Shown here piece after piece: positions 34,851-43,873 of a stretch of 64,000 bases of DNA (within the stretch, counting starts at the first letter, position 1; every line of letters starts with the position of its first letter). This stretch comes from Prolixibacteraceae bacterium (GTDB taxonomy: Bacteria; Bacteroidota; Bacteroidia; Bacteroidales; Prolixibacteraceae). The translations under genes and the position numbers were made by a program. The stretch lies in contig JAUWAB010000003.1 in the NCBI GenBank assembly GCA_030602265.1, positions 62,001 through 126,000 of the forward strand. The letters are read 5' to 3'. Under the pieces are notes generated by a model. It was not told the DNA's origin. It worked only from the letters and a program-made list of their open reading frames with translations, and ran no database searches.

Positions 34851-36080
34851 CTACTTTAAACTCCAGCAGGTAAGATGTTCCTTGTCTTTTACCCAGACAC
34901 GGGAGCCATAAAGTACAGGATGGGCATACACATCAGTATCCGCAACCTTATAGGCCATAAGTTGCCGGTATTCTTTATGATCGGGCTTATAAACAAGCAG
35001 TACTCCGTTGGAAGGCAGCGATACCAGGGCAGATCCGACATCCTGAACAGAGGCAAAACGGATATGTTTCGTGGTATCGGTCCAGCAAAGCTCACCATTC
35101 TGGGCATTTATACAAAATACATTACCAAAACGGGCCTCATTACCGTAAAGAAATCCATCCCTGAGCAAGGGGGTATTAAACGATACGCCCATAGCCGGAT
35201 TGTGCCACAGCTCGGAAACCTGGTATCCTTCAGGAGTATCTTCAACACGGAGTGCCCTTGTGCCGGAACCCTGTCCGGCAATATAAATAAGGTTATTATG
35301 GATTACCGGGGTAGAAGAGTTGTAAAACCTGGTTTCTGTAGGTGTCGGATATTTCCAGAGCAGTTTACCGGTGCTCAGTGAAAGCGCAAACAGATCGGTC
35401 TCCCCCTGAACCACAACCATATCCCCGAAAGCTGGCATATGTACCGGCGATGAGTAGGTACTGGGCTCCCCCTCATGCCGCCAGATAATCTTTCCGGTAT
35501 TGACATCAAACGCGACAACCGTCCCCTTCTCCTTGCCATTCAGGTGAAAAATGCATTTATGGTCTATAACCAGCGGAGAACAGGATACAAAGAACTGGGG
35601 CACTTCCTGAATAAACTCTGCAGTTTCCCAGACCAGCCGGCCCGTGGCTGCATCCCGACAGGTAACATGCCCGCCGGCTCCGGCATTGAAAACTTTTCCG
35701 TAGGCAACCGAAGGAGTACTTCGTGGTCCCGGGTGACTGGCAGCCCCCCCGGTGACCTCAGGGGCCGGGTTGTTGATCTCTTCCCATAATATCTTGCCGG
35801 TAAGAGCATCCACACACATCGACACTTCGCTTTCATTCTTACGGGTGTGCAGATAAAGCTTTCCGTCCGATAAAACCGGTGAAGCATCACCAAGGCCGAC
35901 AGCTACCTGCCAATCCTGCTTAAGTTTCCCCGGCCAGGTTCCGGGAATCTCAAAACCGGTAACCACCCCGTTCCGATGAGGTCCCCGCCAGCCGGTACCT
36001 TCCGGCTGAATGGCAAAAGAAAGGGAGATGACTGCCACCAGCAGTATCCCTAAAGGTCGAAGTATTGAAGTCAATCTCAT
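34851..36080 (-). CDS. PQQ-like beta-propeller protein, secreted
   Basis: A 409-residue protein with a signal peptide (MRLTSILRPLGILLVAVISLSFA) and the GWRGPHRNGVVTGFEIP opening typical of secreted PQQ-like propeller proteins. Repeated blades carry the A-x-D-x-x-T/N-G-K-x-x-W motif (CVDALTGKILWEE, CRDAATGRLVWET, AFDVNTGKIIWRH, ALSLSTGKLLWKY, CINAQNGELCWTD). It could bind a quinone cofactor or act as a BamB-like scaffold; catalytic residues of alcohol dehydrogenases are not evident. It is separated from the small membrane protein upstream by 25 bases. Confidence 0.8.
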   Translation of the reverse strand: MRLTSILRPLGILLVAVISLSFAIQPEGTGWRGPHRNGVVTGFEIPGTWPGKLKQDWQVAVGLGDASPVLSDGKLYLHTRKNESEVSMCVDALTGKILWEEINNPAPEVTGGAASHPGPRSTPSVAYGKVFNAGAGGHVTCRDAATGRLVWETAEFIQEVPQFFVSCSPLVIDHKCIFHLNGKEKGTVVAFDVNTGKIIWRHEGEPSTYSSPVHMPAFGDMVVVQGETDLFALSLSTGKLLWKYPTPTETRFYNSSTPVIHNNLIYIAGQGSGTRALRVEDTPEGYQVSELWHNPAMGVSFNTPLLRDGFLYGNEARFGNVFCINAQNGELCWTDTTKHIRFASVQDVGSALVSLPSNGVLLVYKPDHKEYRQLMAYKVADTDVYAHPVLYGSRVWVKDKEHLTCWSLK

Positions 36081-36105
36081 TGTGTTTGTTTCTTAAATAT
36101 GAAGT

Positions 36106-36612
36106 TTAGTGAATATCTCCTCTTAAGTCTGCTTTCCAAACCATCCAGCTCAAAGCTTCTGCCAGTTTGTCCATCTCCTTTACCGCAACCTCCATTGAAT
36201 CACATTTTTTTACCGGAAACGCCGGCTTTCTGTCTTTTCCCACCAGAAATATGCGGATATCAGAAGTTTCTGAAACATTCTGACGGTTCGACCGGCTCCA
36301 GGAAACAAACTTCCTGGTCATCGGCAGGGCGGTTAGTCCCGCATAATTATCAAGATTCTCCCATCTGCCGAACAGTGGGTAGCCCAATGGACCTGAAAAC
36401 CTTTTAACGCGGCGCCTGCTCAGATCAATTAAAACCCCATCTGTACTGGTTGCAAGAAAAAAACCAAGAATAAGCAATACCATACCCATGATGTCCAAAA
36501 TAAACAGGAGTCCCACTGCAAGGAAAATCCATCCGGAGAAGGCAAGCTGAGGCCCGAATGTCTTATCCAACCGGTTGGTAATAATCATGGTTAAGTTCAA
36601 TTTACCCATCAA
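36106..36612 (-). CDS. Small two-helix membrane protein, unknown function
   Basis: A 168-residue protein with two hydrophobic segments close together (about 22-58, FSGWIFLAVGLLFILDIMGMVLLILGFFLATS) and a basic-then-mixed soluble C-terminal part containing IDLSRRRVKRFSGPLGYPLFGRWENLDNYAGL. The pattern of a short double-helix anchor followed by a small domain resembles PH-like membrane proteins of the phylum, but I do not recognise a named family. It lies 25 bases upstream of the PQQ gene on the same strand. Confidence 0.6.
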   Translation of the reverse strand: MMGKLNLTMIITNRLDKTFGPQLAFSGWIFLAVGLLFILDIMGMVLLILGFFLATSTDGVLIDLSRRRVKRFSGPLGYPLFGRWENLDNYAGLTALPMTRKFVSWSRSNRQNVSETSDIRIFLVGKDRKPAFPVKKCDSMEVAVKEMDKLAEALSWMVWKADLRGDIH

Positions 36613-36660
36613 ATATACAAACCGGAAGTGACAATTTTCGCTGAAACTGAGTCAGTAATA

Positions 36661-36697
36661 AAAAAAAAAAAATAAAAAAGAGGGGCCTGAGCCCCTC
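36661..36697 (-). terminator. Intrinsic terminator of the third TonB receptor transcript
   Basis: On the minus strand GAGGGGC and GCCCCTC (36680-36697) form a 7-base stem with a 4-base loop, followed by a long T-rich tract. It lies about 170 bases past the receptor stop, so the 3' region 36698-36867 is transcribed. Confidence 0.85.
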
Positions 36698-36790
36698 CGC
36701 TAAGCAAAAAGCACCGAATTGATTGATCGTTGATTTTTCTGTCTTTAACCACCTTGCCTCAGGTGGGAGGCGCTTTTTGCACTACTTGAA
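36698..36790 (-). ncRNA. Candidate structured RNA in the 3' region of the third TonB receptor
   Basis: Two 9-base arms, GCAAAAAGC (36704-36712) and GCTTTTTGC (36772-36780), are perfectly complementary and enclose about 60 bases. Inside are two competing helices: CCACCT/AGGTGG (49-54 with 61-66 of block 36700) and GCCTC/GAGGC (56-60 with 67-71), which could form a pseudoknot or a switch. A strong terminator follows directly. No protein frame is evident and no exact promoter element was seen, so it may be a 3'-UTR-derived RNA. I do not recognise an Rfam family. Confidence 0.4.
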
Positions 36791-36867
36791 AAACGGCATC
36801 CTTTTTCTATTATTGCCTGCCTCAAACAACTGGAGTGTTAAAAATGGTTTATGTATCCGGTCAGGCA

Positions 36868-39261
36868 TCAGGGTTTAAACGACAAAGAAAGCGATATACT
36901 CCGTCCCGGCGCAGCAATGCCTGAAGAATAAGTCCGGTACCTTTTATTCAGGATATTATTCAGTCCGGCACTGACAGTGAACTGCTTAGTGACACTATAT
37001 GCCGAGGCAAGGTTCAGTGTCCACCATGAAGGACTATAAGGGTTACCGTTCCTGTCTGGGATATAAAGGTAAGGTTTCTCCCTTTCTTCAGGAGCGAGTC
37101 TGCTGTGTGATATCTCCCCGTTCGCCTGTACATTTATTTCTGCAGTAAGATTTTCCCTGGTATGCCCAACGCGGATACTCCCAAAAACCGGAGGGATATG
37201 CCTCAAAGGATTTCCGTATGAATCCCTGCCTTTAAGATAAGACAGGCTCCCTTTTGCCCGGATACCGGAAAAAAGATGCCATTCAAGCTGGCTGCTTATA
37301 CCCAGAATTTCGGCGTGGTCGGCATTTACAAGGGACTCAATGCGGCTCATTACCCCGTTGTACATCAGGGAATCCCGGCCGTTAAACTGTGCTGGCCGCC
37401 TTACCATGGCATCTTTGAGCCAGGTTCTGAATGCGGTCACCTCCACCTGGTGTTTTCCACTGAAGCGTCTGATCATCCTGCCTTCCAGGTTATAGGCATA
37501 CTCCGGCTTAAGGTCCGGATTCGGTACGATCAGATTTCCGGGTTCTGAATCAAATATCTTGGCCACATCGTCAATATTCGGTGAACGGAATGCTGACGAT
37601 GCCATCAGGTTGAACTGCCAGTCAGAAGATGGTTCCCAGACGATGCCCAAATTACCGTTAACAGCCTGGTTAACCGAACTAAACTGAAGAAAAGGAAACT
37701 GATAATACCGTCTGTCAAATTCACCTTCCATGCGGGTAACAGACCAGCGGACACCCCCGTTAAGAATGACACCGTCGCCGGCAATATATTTCCCCGACAG
37801 GTAAAGTGCATTGGAATGATATAAAGAGCCATCCGGGTATCTTGATCCGGCCCCGCTGATTTCCCCAGACAACAGGTTTTCCGATATTCCCCCGGAATGC
37901 ACCTTGTTCACAGTCATCTCATAACCATACATGATCAGCAGATCAGCATCCAAATCACGGGTAAAGTCCAGGGACAGGCTGTAAACATTAAGGGATTCCG
38001 AACGGTGGAACAAATCCGGTGAGTTCAGGTTGCGGTCGTGGCGGCTTTCCCTGAAATACTGATAACCGGCGATCATGCTGGCGCGGTCGAACAGCTGGTT
38101 ATGTGACAGCCAGTCTGCCTGAGCGGAGGCCAGCAGCCATTTCTGCGGACCATAGTACCAGTCGGCATACCTGAGCGCATTACCGCGATATACGATAAGA
38201 CGGTCGTAACGGGGGACATCACCAGTACCTGAATAATGAATCCCCAGGTTAATACCGACCCCCTGTGCAGGGAGTATCCGCAGTCTGCCCATAAGGGTAT
38301 ACTGATGATAAGCCGTATACACCTGCTTTCTCGGGTTCCTGTTTTTGGCAACCGAATCACGTCCGTCAAATCGTTCAGGAACTACATAATGAGGCCGAAG
38401 ATATTCTACTGGCCCTTCAGTTCCCATGACCAGGTCTCCATAGCCGGCATAGGTACCTGCCAAGATGGCCCCCCATCTTGGCCTTCCGTATCCCAGGCGA
38501 CCATGGAGAATCCCTGAGTTATTGCCCGAAGCATAGGAAGTCCTGAAGAAATGGTCCGTAAATCCCGACGTGGCAGTACTCAGTCTGGGACGGAAAGTAC
38601 TGAAATGAAGTACACCTCCCATGGCATCGCTTCCGTATATTACAGATCCCGGACCAAGCAGAATCTCGGCATTTTCGACCATATTCGGATCAACAGATAC
38701 CACATTATGCAGGTTTCCGCTTCTGAAAATGGCATTGTTCATCCGCACGCCATCGACCACCAGCAAGAGCCGGTTTGCAGAAAATCCCCGGATCATAGGG
38801 CTTCCGCCACCCTGCTGGCTCTCCTGAATGAATACTTCGCCTGTAGCGGCCAGCTGATGGGCAGTATTCTGTGGCTGGGTCAGTGTTATACTCTCCACAC
38901 CGCTTTGAATGATTTTATTCGGAACCTCAGATTTATTTTCCGGCCTGCGTGAAACAGAAATGACCACCTCCCCAATATCCAGTGGCTGTTCGGAAAGCCT
39001 CACTATATAACCATAGGAAGAAATTGTCAGTTTACTGAGCCTCAGATTCTCATAAGAAGGATGTCGGAAGTGAAGCATATCCCGGTCGGAGAACCGTTCA
39101 AGACTCGCCATCCCCCGGCTGTCGGTCATCACCGCCGCACGTGCAGAACTGATAATTACACCCTCAAGAGGCATGGCTGTTTTCAGGTCCAGCACAGTGA
39201 CTACCTGACTTTCAACTGACAAGAAACTAAAAACGAAGCAGAACGCATACAGATACCTCAT
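36868..39261 (-). CDS. TonB-dependent receptor, heme/hemoglobin-receptor-like
   Basis: A 797-residue outer-membrane receptor with a signal peptide (MRYLYAFCFVFSFLSVESQ), a short carboxypeptidase-like stretch (TVLDLKTAMPLEGVIIS...MASLE), a TonB-box-like IGEVVISVS, a plug (GGSPMIRGFSANRLLLVVDGVRMNNAIFRSGNLHN...EILLGPGSVIYGSDAMGG) and a barrel. The barrel holds FRSP at 558-561 and PNPDLKPE at 580-587, close to the FRAP and NPNL boxes of heme receptors such as HmuR. It has its own terminator and a TATTTTTG -7 element upstream. Heme as ligand is likely but not proven. Confidence 0.82.
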   Translation of the reverse strand: MRYLYAFCFVFSFLSVESQVVTVLDLKTAMPLEGVIISSARAAVMTDSRGMASLERFSDRDMLHFRHPSYENLRLSKLTISSYGYIVRLSEQPLDIGEVVISVSRRPENKSEVPNKIIQSGVESITLTQPQNTAHQLAATGEVFIQESQQGGGSPMIRGFSANRLLLVVDGVRMNNAIFRSGNLHNVVSVDPNMVENAEILLGPGSVIYGSDAMGGVLHFSTFRPRLSTATSGFTDHFFRTSYASGNNSGILHGRLGYGRPRWGAILAGTYAGYGDLVMGTEGPVEYLRPHYVVPERFDGRDSVAKNRNPRKQVYTAYHQYTLMGRLRILPAQGVGINLGIHYSGTGDVPRYDRLIVYRGNALRYADWYYGPQKWLLASAQADWLSHNQLFDRASMIAGYQYFRESRHDRNLNSPDLFHRSESLNVYSLSLDFTRDLDADLLIMYGYEMTVNKVHSGGISENLLSGEISGAGSRYPDGSLYHSNALYLSGKYIAGDGVILNGGVRWSVTRMEGEFDRRYYQFPFLQFSSVNQAVNGNLGIVWEPSSDWQFNLMASSAFRSPNIDDVAKIFDSEPGNLIVPNPDLKPEYAYNLEGRMIRRFSGKHQVEVTAFRTWLKDAMVRRPAQFNGRDSLMYNGVMSRIESLVNADHAEILGISSQLEWHLFSGIRAKGSLSYLKGRDSYGNPLRHIPPVFGSIRVGHTRENLTAEINVQANGEISHSRLAPEEREKPYLYIPDRNGNPYSPSWWTLNLASAYSVTKQFTVSAGLNNILNKRYRTYSSGIAAPGRSISLSLSFKP

Positions 39262-39303
39262 GCCGGATTATCAAATTGAATATATACAGAATCATTTTGA
39301 TCC

Positions 39304-39311
39304 CAAAAATA
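39304..39311 (-). promoter_or_regulatory. -7 promoter element of the third TonB receptor
   Basis: Minus-strand TATTTTTG fits TAnnTTTG and lies 43 bases before the receptor ATG. The hairpin at 39345-39372 is upstream of it, so it does not attenuate this promoter. Confidence 0.45.
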
Positions 39312-39344
39312 TTTAATTGTGAAGATATTATAATGGATATAATG

Positions 39345-39372
39345 AAAAAACCCCGGTGCCTCTGCACCGGGG
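39345..39372 (-). terminator. Strong hairpin with minus-strand T run in the receptor-lepA gap
   Basis: A 9-base stem (CCCCGGTGC, 39351-39359, with GCACCGGGG, 39364-39372) is followed on the minus strand by six T. It reads as an intrinsic terminator of a short minus-strand transcript that begins in the gap, perhaps from the TATTTTTG element at 39531-39538. Confidence 0.7.
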
Positions 39373-39696
39373 TCCAACTAAACCTAACTAAACCAAACTT
39401 ATGAAAAAACAGCACTGGGCTGATGAAGTCAAACTTTATAATGTAAACAACTAACTCTTGAAATTGTTTTCATGGCTTTGAAGCAATTTTCTTTTCGTTG
39501 TTTCTAATTATAGATTTACAATTACTGTGCCAAAAATACAAAAAACAGATAAATACTGAAAAATATTTTCGTTTTTCTTGATTTTTATTTCTTAAACCAT
39601 CTTGAATGCCATTACACAAAGAACCATCAACTTTATTTTATCGTCTGAAACTGTTGATACATAGTACAACAATCATTCCAGATTCTAAAAATTCGA

Positions 39697-39704
39697 TATA
39701 TTTG
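39697..39704 (+). promoter_or_regulatory. -7 promoter element of lepA
   Basis: TATATTTG fits TAnnTTTG and lies 35 bases before the lepA ATG. Confidence 0.5.
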
Positions 39705-39739
39705 CGCAAAATTTTCAGTCCTTGTAAAACAATTTCCGG

Positions 39740-41527
39740 ATGAACAGAATCAGAAATTTCTGCATTATTGCCCATATTGACCATGGTAAAAGTACCCTGG
39801 CTGACCGCTTGCTTCAAATGACCAATACGGTTTCGGAGCGCGACATGCACGACCAGGTGCTTGACAGCATGGATCTTGAGCAAGAGCGTGGCATAACCAT
39901 CAAGAGCCACGCCATCCAGATGGACTATGAATTCAAGGGTGAAAAATACAAGCTCAACCTTATTGACACCCCGGGGCATGTGGATTTCAGCTACGAGGTT
40001 TCCCGGTCGATTGCAGCCTGTGAAGGTGCATTACTGATCATTGATGCCACGCAGGGGATACAGGCTCAAACCATTTCCAATCTCTATCTGGCACTTGAAA
40101 ACGACCTGGAGATCATCCCGGTTATGAATAAGATGGATATGGATTCGGCCATGCCCGAGATTGTGTCTGAGCAGATAATGGACCTGATCGGATGCGACCA
40201 CGACGATATTATTCAGGCGAGCGGAAAAACAGGAATGGGTGTTGAACTGATCCTTGAGAGGATTATTGAGCGAATTCCCCCTCCCAAGGGAGATCCGGAG
40301 GCGCCGCTGGAGGCGCTGATTTTCGATTCGGTTTTCAATTCCTTCAGGGGGGTAATTGCTTATTTTAAGATCGTAAACGGCCAGATCCGCAAGGGTGATC
40401 TGGTAAAATTTGTGGCCACAAAAAAAGAGTACTATGCCGATGAGGTCGGTGTTCTCAGGTTGGGGCTTGAACCACGGGAAGAACTGATGTCGGGAGATGT
40501 GGGTTATATTATTTCAGGGATCAAAACCGCCAAGGAGGTTAAAGTGGGTGACACCATTACCCACGTCAAACGATCGTGCGAAAAAGCGATTGAAGGCTTT
40601 GAGGAAGTGAAGCCCATGGTTTTTGCCGGGGTTTATCCAATTGATGCCGACGATTATGAAGACCTTCGGAATGCTATGGATAAGCTTCAGCTGAACGATG
40701 CTTCCCTGACTTTTGAACCTGAATCGTCGGCAGCACTTGGATTCGGTTTCCGTTGCGGCTTCCTGGGGCTGCTCCATATGGAGATCATCCAGGAAAGGCT
40801 CGACCGTGAGTTTGACATGAATGTCATCACTACGGTTCCCAACGTATCGTACAAGATCCTCCTTTCAAGCGGGGAGGAGACAGAGGTATACAATCCTTCA
40901 GGAATGCCGGCCTCCAACCTGATCGACACCATTGAAGAACCCTACATCAGGGCAAATATTATTACGACGGCAGAGTATATCGGCTCCATCATGACACTTT
41001 GTCTGGAAAAAAGGGGCACACTCATCAACCAGAGCTACCTGACAGCTGAAAGGGCAGAACTGGTTTTTGACATGCCCTTAGGTGAAATCGTATTTGACTT
41101 TTACGACAAACTGAAGAGCATCTCAAGGGGTTATGCCTCTTTTGATTACCACATGAACGGGTATAAACCGGCCAAACTGGTAAGGCTCGACATACTGCTC
41201 AACGGGGAGATGGTGGATGCACTGTCCACCCTGATCCATTTCGACAATGCCTACTACTTTGGACGCAGGATGTGCGAAAAGCTTAAAGAGCTTATCCCTC
41301 GCCAGCAGTTTGACGTGGCCATCCAGGCAGCCATCGGGGCAAAAATCATTGCCAGGGAAACCGTGAAAGCCGTTCGAAAAGATGTAACAGCGAAATGTTA
41401 CGGGGGTGACATTTCGCGTAAACGCAAACTGCTTGAAAAACAGAAAAAAGGCAAGAAACGCATGAAACAGGTCGGTAATGTCGAAGTCCCGCAAAAAGCA
41501 TTTCTTGCCGTGCTGAAGCTGGATTAA
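39740..41527 (+). CDS. lepA: Elongation factor 4 (LepA)
   Basis: A 595-residue translational GTPase that binds the ribosome and helps it in stress or initiation. GTPase motifs: AHIDHGKS (11-18), DTPGH, and [14 protein letters not shown] precedes. The C-terminal LepA-specific domain ends in [32 protein letters not shown]. Length is standard. The gene is monocistronic here and converges on the response regulator with 8 bases between stops. Confidence 0.97.
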   Translation: MNRIRNFCIIAHIDHGKSTLADRLLQMTNTVSERDMHDQVLDSMDLEQERGITIKSHAIQMDYEFKGEKYKLNLIDTPGHVDFSYEVSRSIAACEGALLIIDATQGIQAQTISNLYLALENDLEIIPVMNKMDMDSAMPEIVSEQIMDLIGCDHDDIIQASGKTGMGVELILERIIERIPPPKGDPEAPLEALIFDSVFNSFRGVIAYFKIVNGQIRKGDLVKFVATKKEYYADEVGVLRLGLEPREELMSGDVGYIISGIKTAKEVKVGDTITHVKRSCEKAIEGFEEVKPMVFAGVYPIDADDYEDLRNAMDKLQLNDASLTFEPESSAALGFGFRCGFLGLLHMEIIQERLDREFDMNVITTVPNVSYKILLSSGEETEVYNPSGMPASNLIDTIEEPYIRANIITTAEYIGSIMTLCLEKRGTLINQSYLTAERAELVFDMPLGEIVFDFYDKLKSISRGYASFDYHMNGYKPAKLVRLDILLNGEMVDALSTLIHFDNAYYFGRRMCEKLKELIPRQQFDVAIQAAIGAKIIARETVKAVRKDVTAKCYGGDISRKRKLLEKQKKGKKRMKQVGNVEVPQKAFLAVLKLD

Positions 41528-41535
41528 TCCACGAT

Positions 41536-42225
41536 CTAAATAATCAGTTTATAACCCTTCCCGTGAACGTTGATGATTTCAACGGTCGGTTCATCCTTGA
41601 GGTGTTTACGGAGTTTGGTGATGTATACATCCATACTCCTCGCATTAAAATAGTTGTCATCTATCCAGATCGACTTCAGTGCAAAATTACGTTCCAGCAC
41701 CTTGTTTGCATTCTGGCACAGAAGTTTGAGCAAATCCGATTCCTTGGTGGTAAGTTTTACCACATCCTCACCGTTTGTAAGGGTTTGCTTCCGGGTATCG
41801 AAAGTATACCTTCCCAGTTTGTAAATCTGCTGGTTCAGGTTCTGATTGTCCTGCGCAGTTCTCCGGAGTATGGCTTCTATCCTGAATATCAGCTCTTCCA
41901 TGGAAAAAGGCTTGGTAATGTAGTCATCAGCCCCAAGTTTAAACCCTTCTATCACGTCATCCTTCAGGTTTTTGGCCGTAAGGAAGATCACCGGCACCTC
42001 GCTGTTCACCATCCTGATATCCCTGGCTAATGTAAAGCCATCCTTCCTGGGCATCATAATATCCAGGATGCAGATATCAAAATGATCCTTCATGAATCCT
42101 TTGAATGCAGCCTCACCATCTGGAAATAATGTGGCGTCATATCCTTTGGCAATCAGATATTCCCTGAGCAGAAGCCCCAGGTTCTCATCATCTTCTGCCA
42201 GTAAAAGCTTAACCTTTTGTTCCAT
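41536..42225 (-). CDS. OmpR-family response regulator, RprY-like
   Basis: A 229-residue regulator with a receiver domain (EDDE at 11-14, phospho-acceptor Asp55 in CILDIMMP, switch Lys in DDYITKPFS) and a C-terminal winged helix (about 135-229, KLTTKESDLLKLLCQNANKVLERNF, ARSMDVYITKLRKHLKDEP). It closely resembles Bacteroides RprY in the receiver (DDENLGLLLREYL, DGFTLARDI). Its start lies inside the end of the kinase gene (17-base overlap), so both are made from one message. RprY homologues respond to oxidative and envelope stress. Confidence 0.9.
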   Translation of the reverse strand: MEQKVKLLLAEDDENLGLLLREYLIAKGYDATLFPDGEAAFKGFMKDHFDICILDIMMPRKDGFTLARDIRMVNSEVPVIFLTAKNLKDDVIEGFKLGADDYITKPFSMEELIFRIEAILRRTAQDNQNLNQQIYKLGRYTFDTRKQTLTNGEDVVKLTTKESDLLKLLCQNANKVLERNFALKSIWIDDNYFNARSMDVYITKLRKHLKDEPTVEIINVHGKGYKLII

Positions 42226-43804
42226 TTTTTTTCTTGTTATTTACTACCGGAAAATATATACTGAATTTTGTTCCTTTATTGGGAGTACTCTCTACCAAAA
42301 TCTTGCCGTTATGGGCATCCACAATTTTCTTCACATAGCTGAGTCCAAGCCCAAAACCTTTTACGTTATGTACATTGCCGGTCGGAACCCGGTAGAACCG
42401 TTCAAAAATCTGACTCTGGTGTTCCCTGGCAATCCCAATACCTCTGTCGGCTACCGATAAAATCACTGATTCCTTATGATATTCAGTGGTCACGGTAATA
42501 TCGGGGATTTCGTTGCTGTATTTTACGGCATTGTCAAGCAGGTTGAACACCACATTGGTGATGTGTACCTCGTCGCCCCGGATGGTATCCTTCTCGGCGC
42601 GAAGGTCGGAATGAAGCTCCCCGCTGCTGTTTTTAACACGCAGCTCAAAATTACCTATCACGCCCCTCACCAGTTCATTCATTCCGATCTCCTTGAACCG
42701 CAATTTAAGTCGTCCTTCATTGAATATGGCCATCTGCAGAACCTTTTCCACCTGAAAACTAAGCCTTTTGCTCTCCTGGTTAATGACCCCTGAAATGTGT
42801 TCAATGGTTTTGGGGGTTGTTGAAATGGAAGCATCCTGGAGCATCTGGCTGGCCAGGGATATGGTAGAAATCGGGGTTTTCAGTTCATGCGTCATATTGT
42901 TGATGAAGTCATTCTTAATCTGCGACAATTTCTTCTGCCGGAATATAATAAATATGGTATAGGCAAAGATCGCGATCAGCAGGCTGGTCAGCACTACCGT
43001 CGGAATCACCATGATTCCGGTCAGGTTGAGCAAATACCCTGAACGTTTCGGGAAATAGACCACCAGATAATTGGCCTTTGGCATCACATAATCGTTGGGA
43101 AACAGAGGGTGGGCGTATTCCTTTACCTTTTTTGAAGTTTTAAAGTCGGGGCTTCCGGCAATGATACTCTCCTCATTGCGTGTAAATGTTTTAACTGCAT
43201 ACTTCATATCCAGACTGATACCCTGTATCCTCAGCTCTTCAAGAAGCGTCTTCTCCAGGTATTCAGCATCAAGACGCTCTTCGATGGGTAGGTTTCTGAA
43301 AAACACTTTCTGGATAAACTGAACATTCTCCCGGATCTGCTTCTCGATTATCAAGCGCTGTTGCACGTTGTAATCATGCAGCTTGTCGAAGGCAGAAGGG
43401 AACTGTCCGGGCATTCCGCGGGATGACTGGGTAATGGAGACCACCGTATCGGAGTATTCGATTTCCAGCTGCTCTCTAAGAAACGGTGAATTCCGACCCA
43501 CACTAAAGGAGAGTGAATAATTCTGGCTGCTGAAGCCTAACGGCATGGGAACATCACTGCTTATCGTTCCGGATGGCTGGCTTCGCTGCTGGTATACTCT
43601 GGCAAGCTCTTCTTCCAGTATAAACTGGGTTTCATGTTCCTCCAGCTTCTTTGTAACCTGGGTCAGCAATTGTTTCACGGCCTGGTCAAATTGTTCCTCC
43701 CTGATATCAGCCGCTTTCTTAATACTGTTGGTCTGAACCAGGATGAGACCAGTCATAACCAGACCCATCAGGATAATAAGTGTTAACAGCTTGTTTTTAC
43801 TCAT
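42209..43804 (-). CDS. Sensor histidine kinase, RprX-like
   Basis: A 531-residue membrane kinase. Membrane segments at about 5-24 and 263-288 flank a periplasmic sensor of about 240 residues. There is no HAMP domain; the HisKA domain begins directly with the phospho-acceptor His306 (NNMTHELKTPIS), then HATPase motifs NLLDNAVKYS, ADRGIGIARE and KGFGLGLSYV. It pairs with the overlapping response regulator. A perfect -7 element (TATATTTG, 43809-43816 minus) ends only 4 bases before the ATG, suggesting a leaderless message. Confidence 0.88.
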   Translation of the reverse strand: MSKNKLLTLIILMGLVMTGLILVQTNSIKKAADIREEQFDQAVKQLLTQVTKKLEEHETQFILEEELARVYQQRSQPSGTISSDVPMPLGFSSQNYSLSFSVGRNSPFLREQLEIEYSDTVVSITQSSRGMPGQFPSAFDKLHDYNVQQRLIIEKQIRENVQFIQKVFFRNLPIEERLDAEYLEKTLLEELRIQGISLDMKYAVKTFTRNEESIIAGSPDFKTSKKVKEYAHPLFPNDYVMPKANYLVVYFPKRSGYLLNLTGIMVIPTVVLTSLLIAIFAYTIFIIFRQKKLSQIKNDFINNMTHELKTPISTISLASQMLQDASISTTPKTIEHISGVINQESKRLSFQVEKVLQMAIFNEGRLKLRFKEIGMNELVRGVIGNFELRVKNSSGELHSDLRAEKDTIRGDEVHITNVVFNLLDNAVKYSNEIPDITVTTEYHKESVILSVADRGIGIAREHQSQIFERFYRVPTGNVHNVKGFGLGLSYVKKIVDAHNGKILVESTPNKGTKFSIYFPVVNNKKKNGTKG

Positions 43805-43808
43805 GCTG

Positions 43809-43816
43809 CAAATATA
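43809..43816 (-). promoter_or_regulatory. -7 promoter element adjoining the rprX-like start
   Basis: Minus-strand TATATTTG fits TAnnTTTG. With the usual spacing, transcription would start at or next to the ATG at 43804. Confidence 0.5.
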
Positions 43817-43873
43817 ATTTCAGGAAGTCTGATTTATAGAAACTTAACATTATTTAACAGCGAGGGATCCAGA

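Larger units (their letters stand above)
39262..39739. other. Divergent intergenic region with hairpin, CTAAAC repeats and a micro-ORF
   Basis: A 478-base gap between the divergent receptor and lepA genes. From left to right it holds the receptor promoter (39304-39311), the hairpin (39351-39372), an A/C-rich stretch with AACTAAACCTAACTAAACC (39377-39395), an 18-codon frame on the plus strand (39401-39454, MKKQHWADEVKLYNVNN), a second minus-strand -7-like element (39531-39538) and the lepA promoter. No tRNA or riboswitch consensus was seen. The micro-ORF is unlikely to be a conventional gene. Confidence 0.5.

Noticed and set aside
32158-39261. Polysaccharide utilisation locus
   Set aside because: Two TonB receptors are present but no SusD-like gene or glycoside-hydrolase set accompanies them.
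39262-39739. Cobalamin or other known riboswitch before the third receptor
   Set aside because: No B12-box-like consensus was seen on either strand, and the hairpin lies upstream of the receptor's own promoter.
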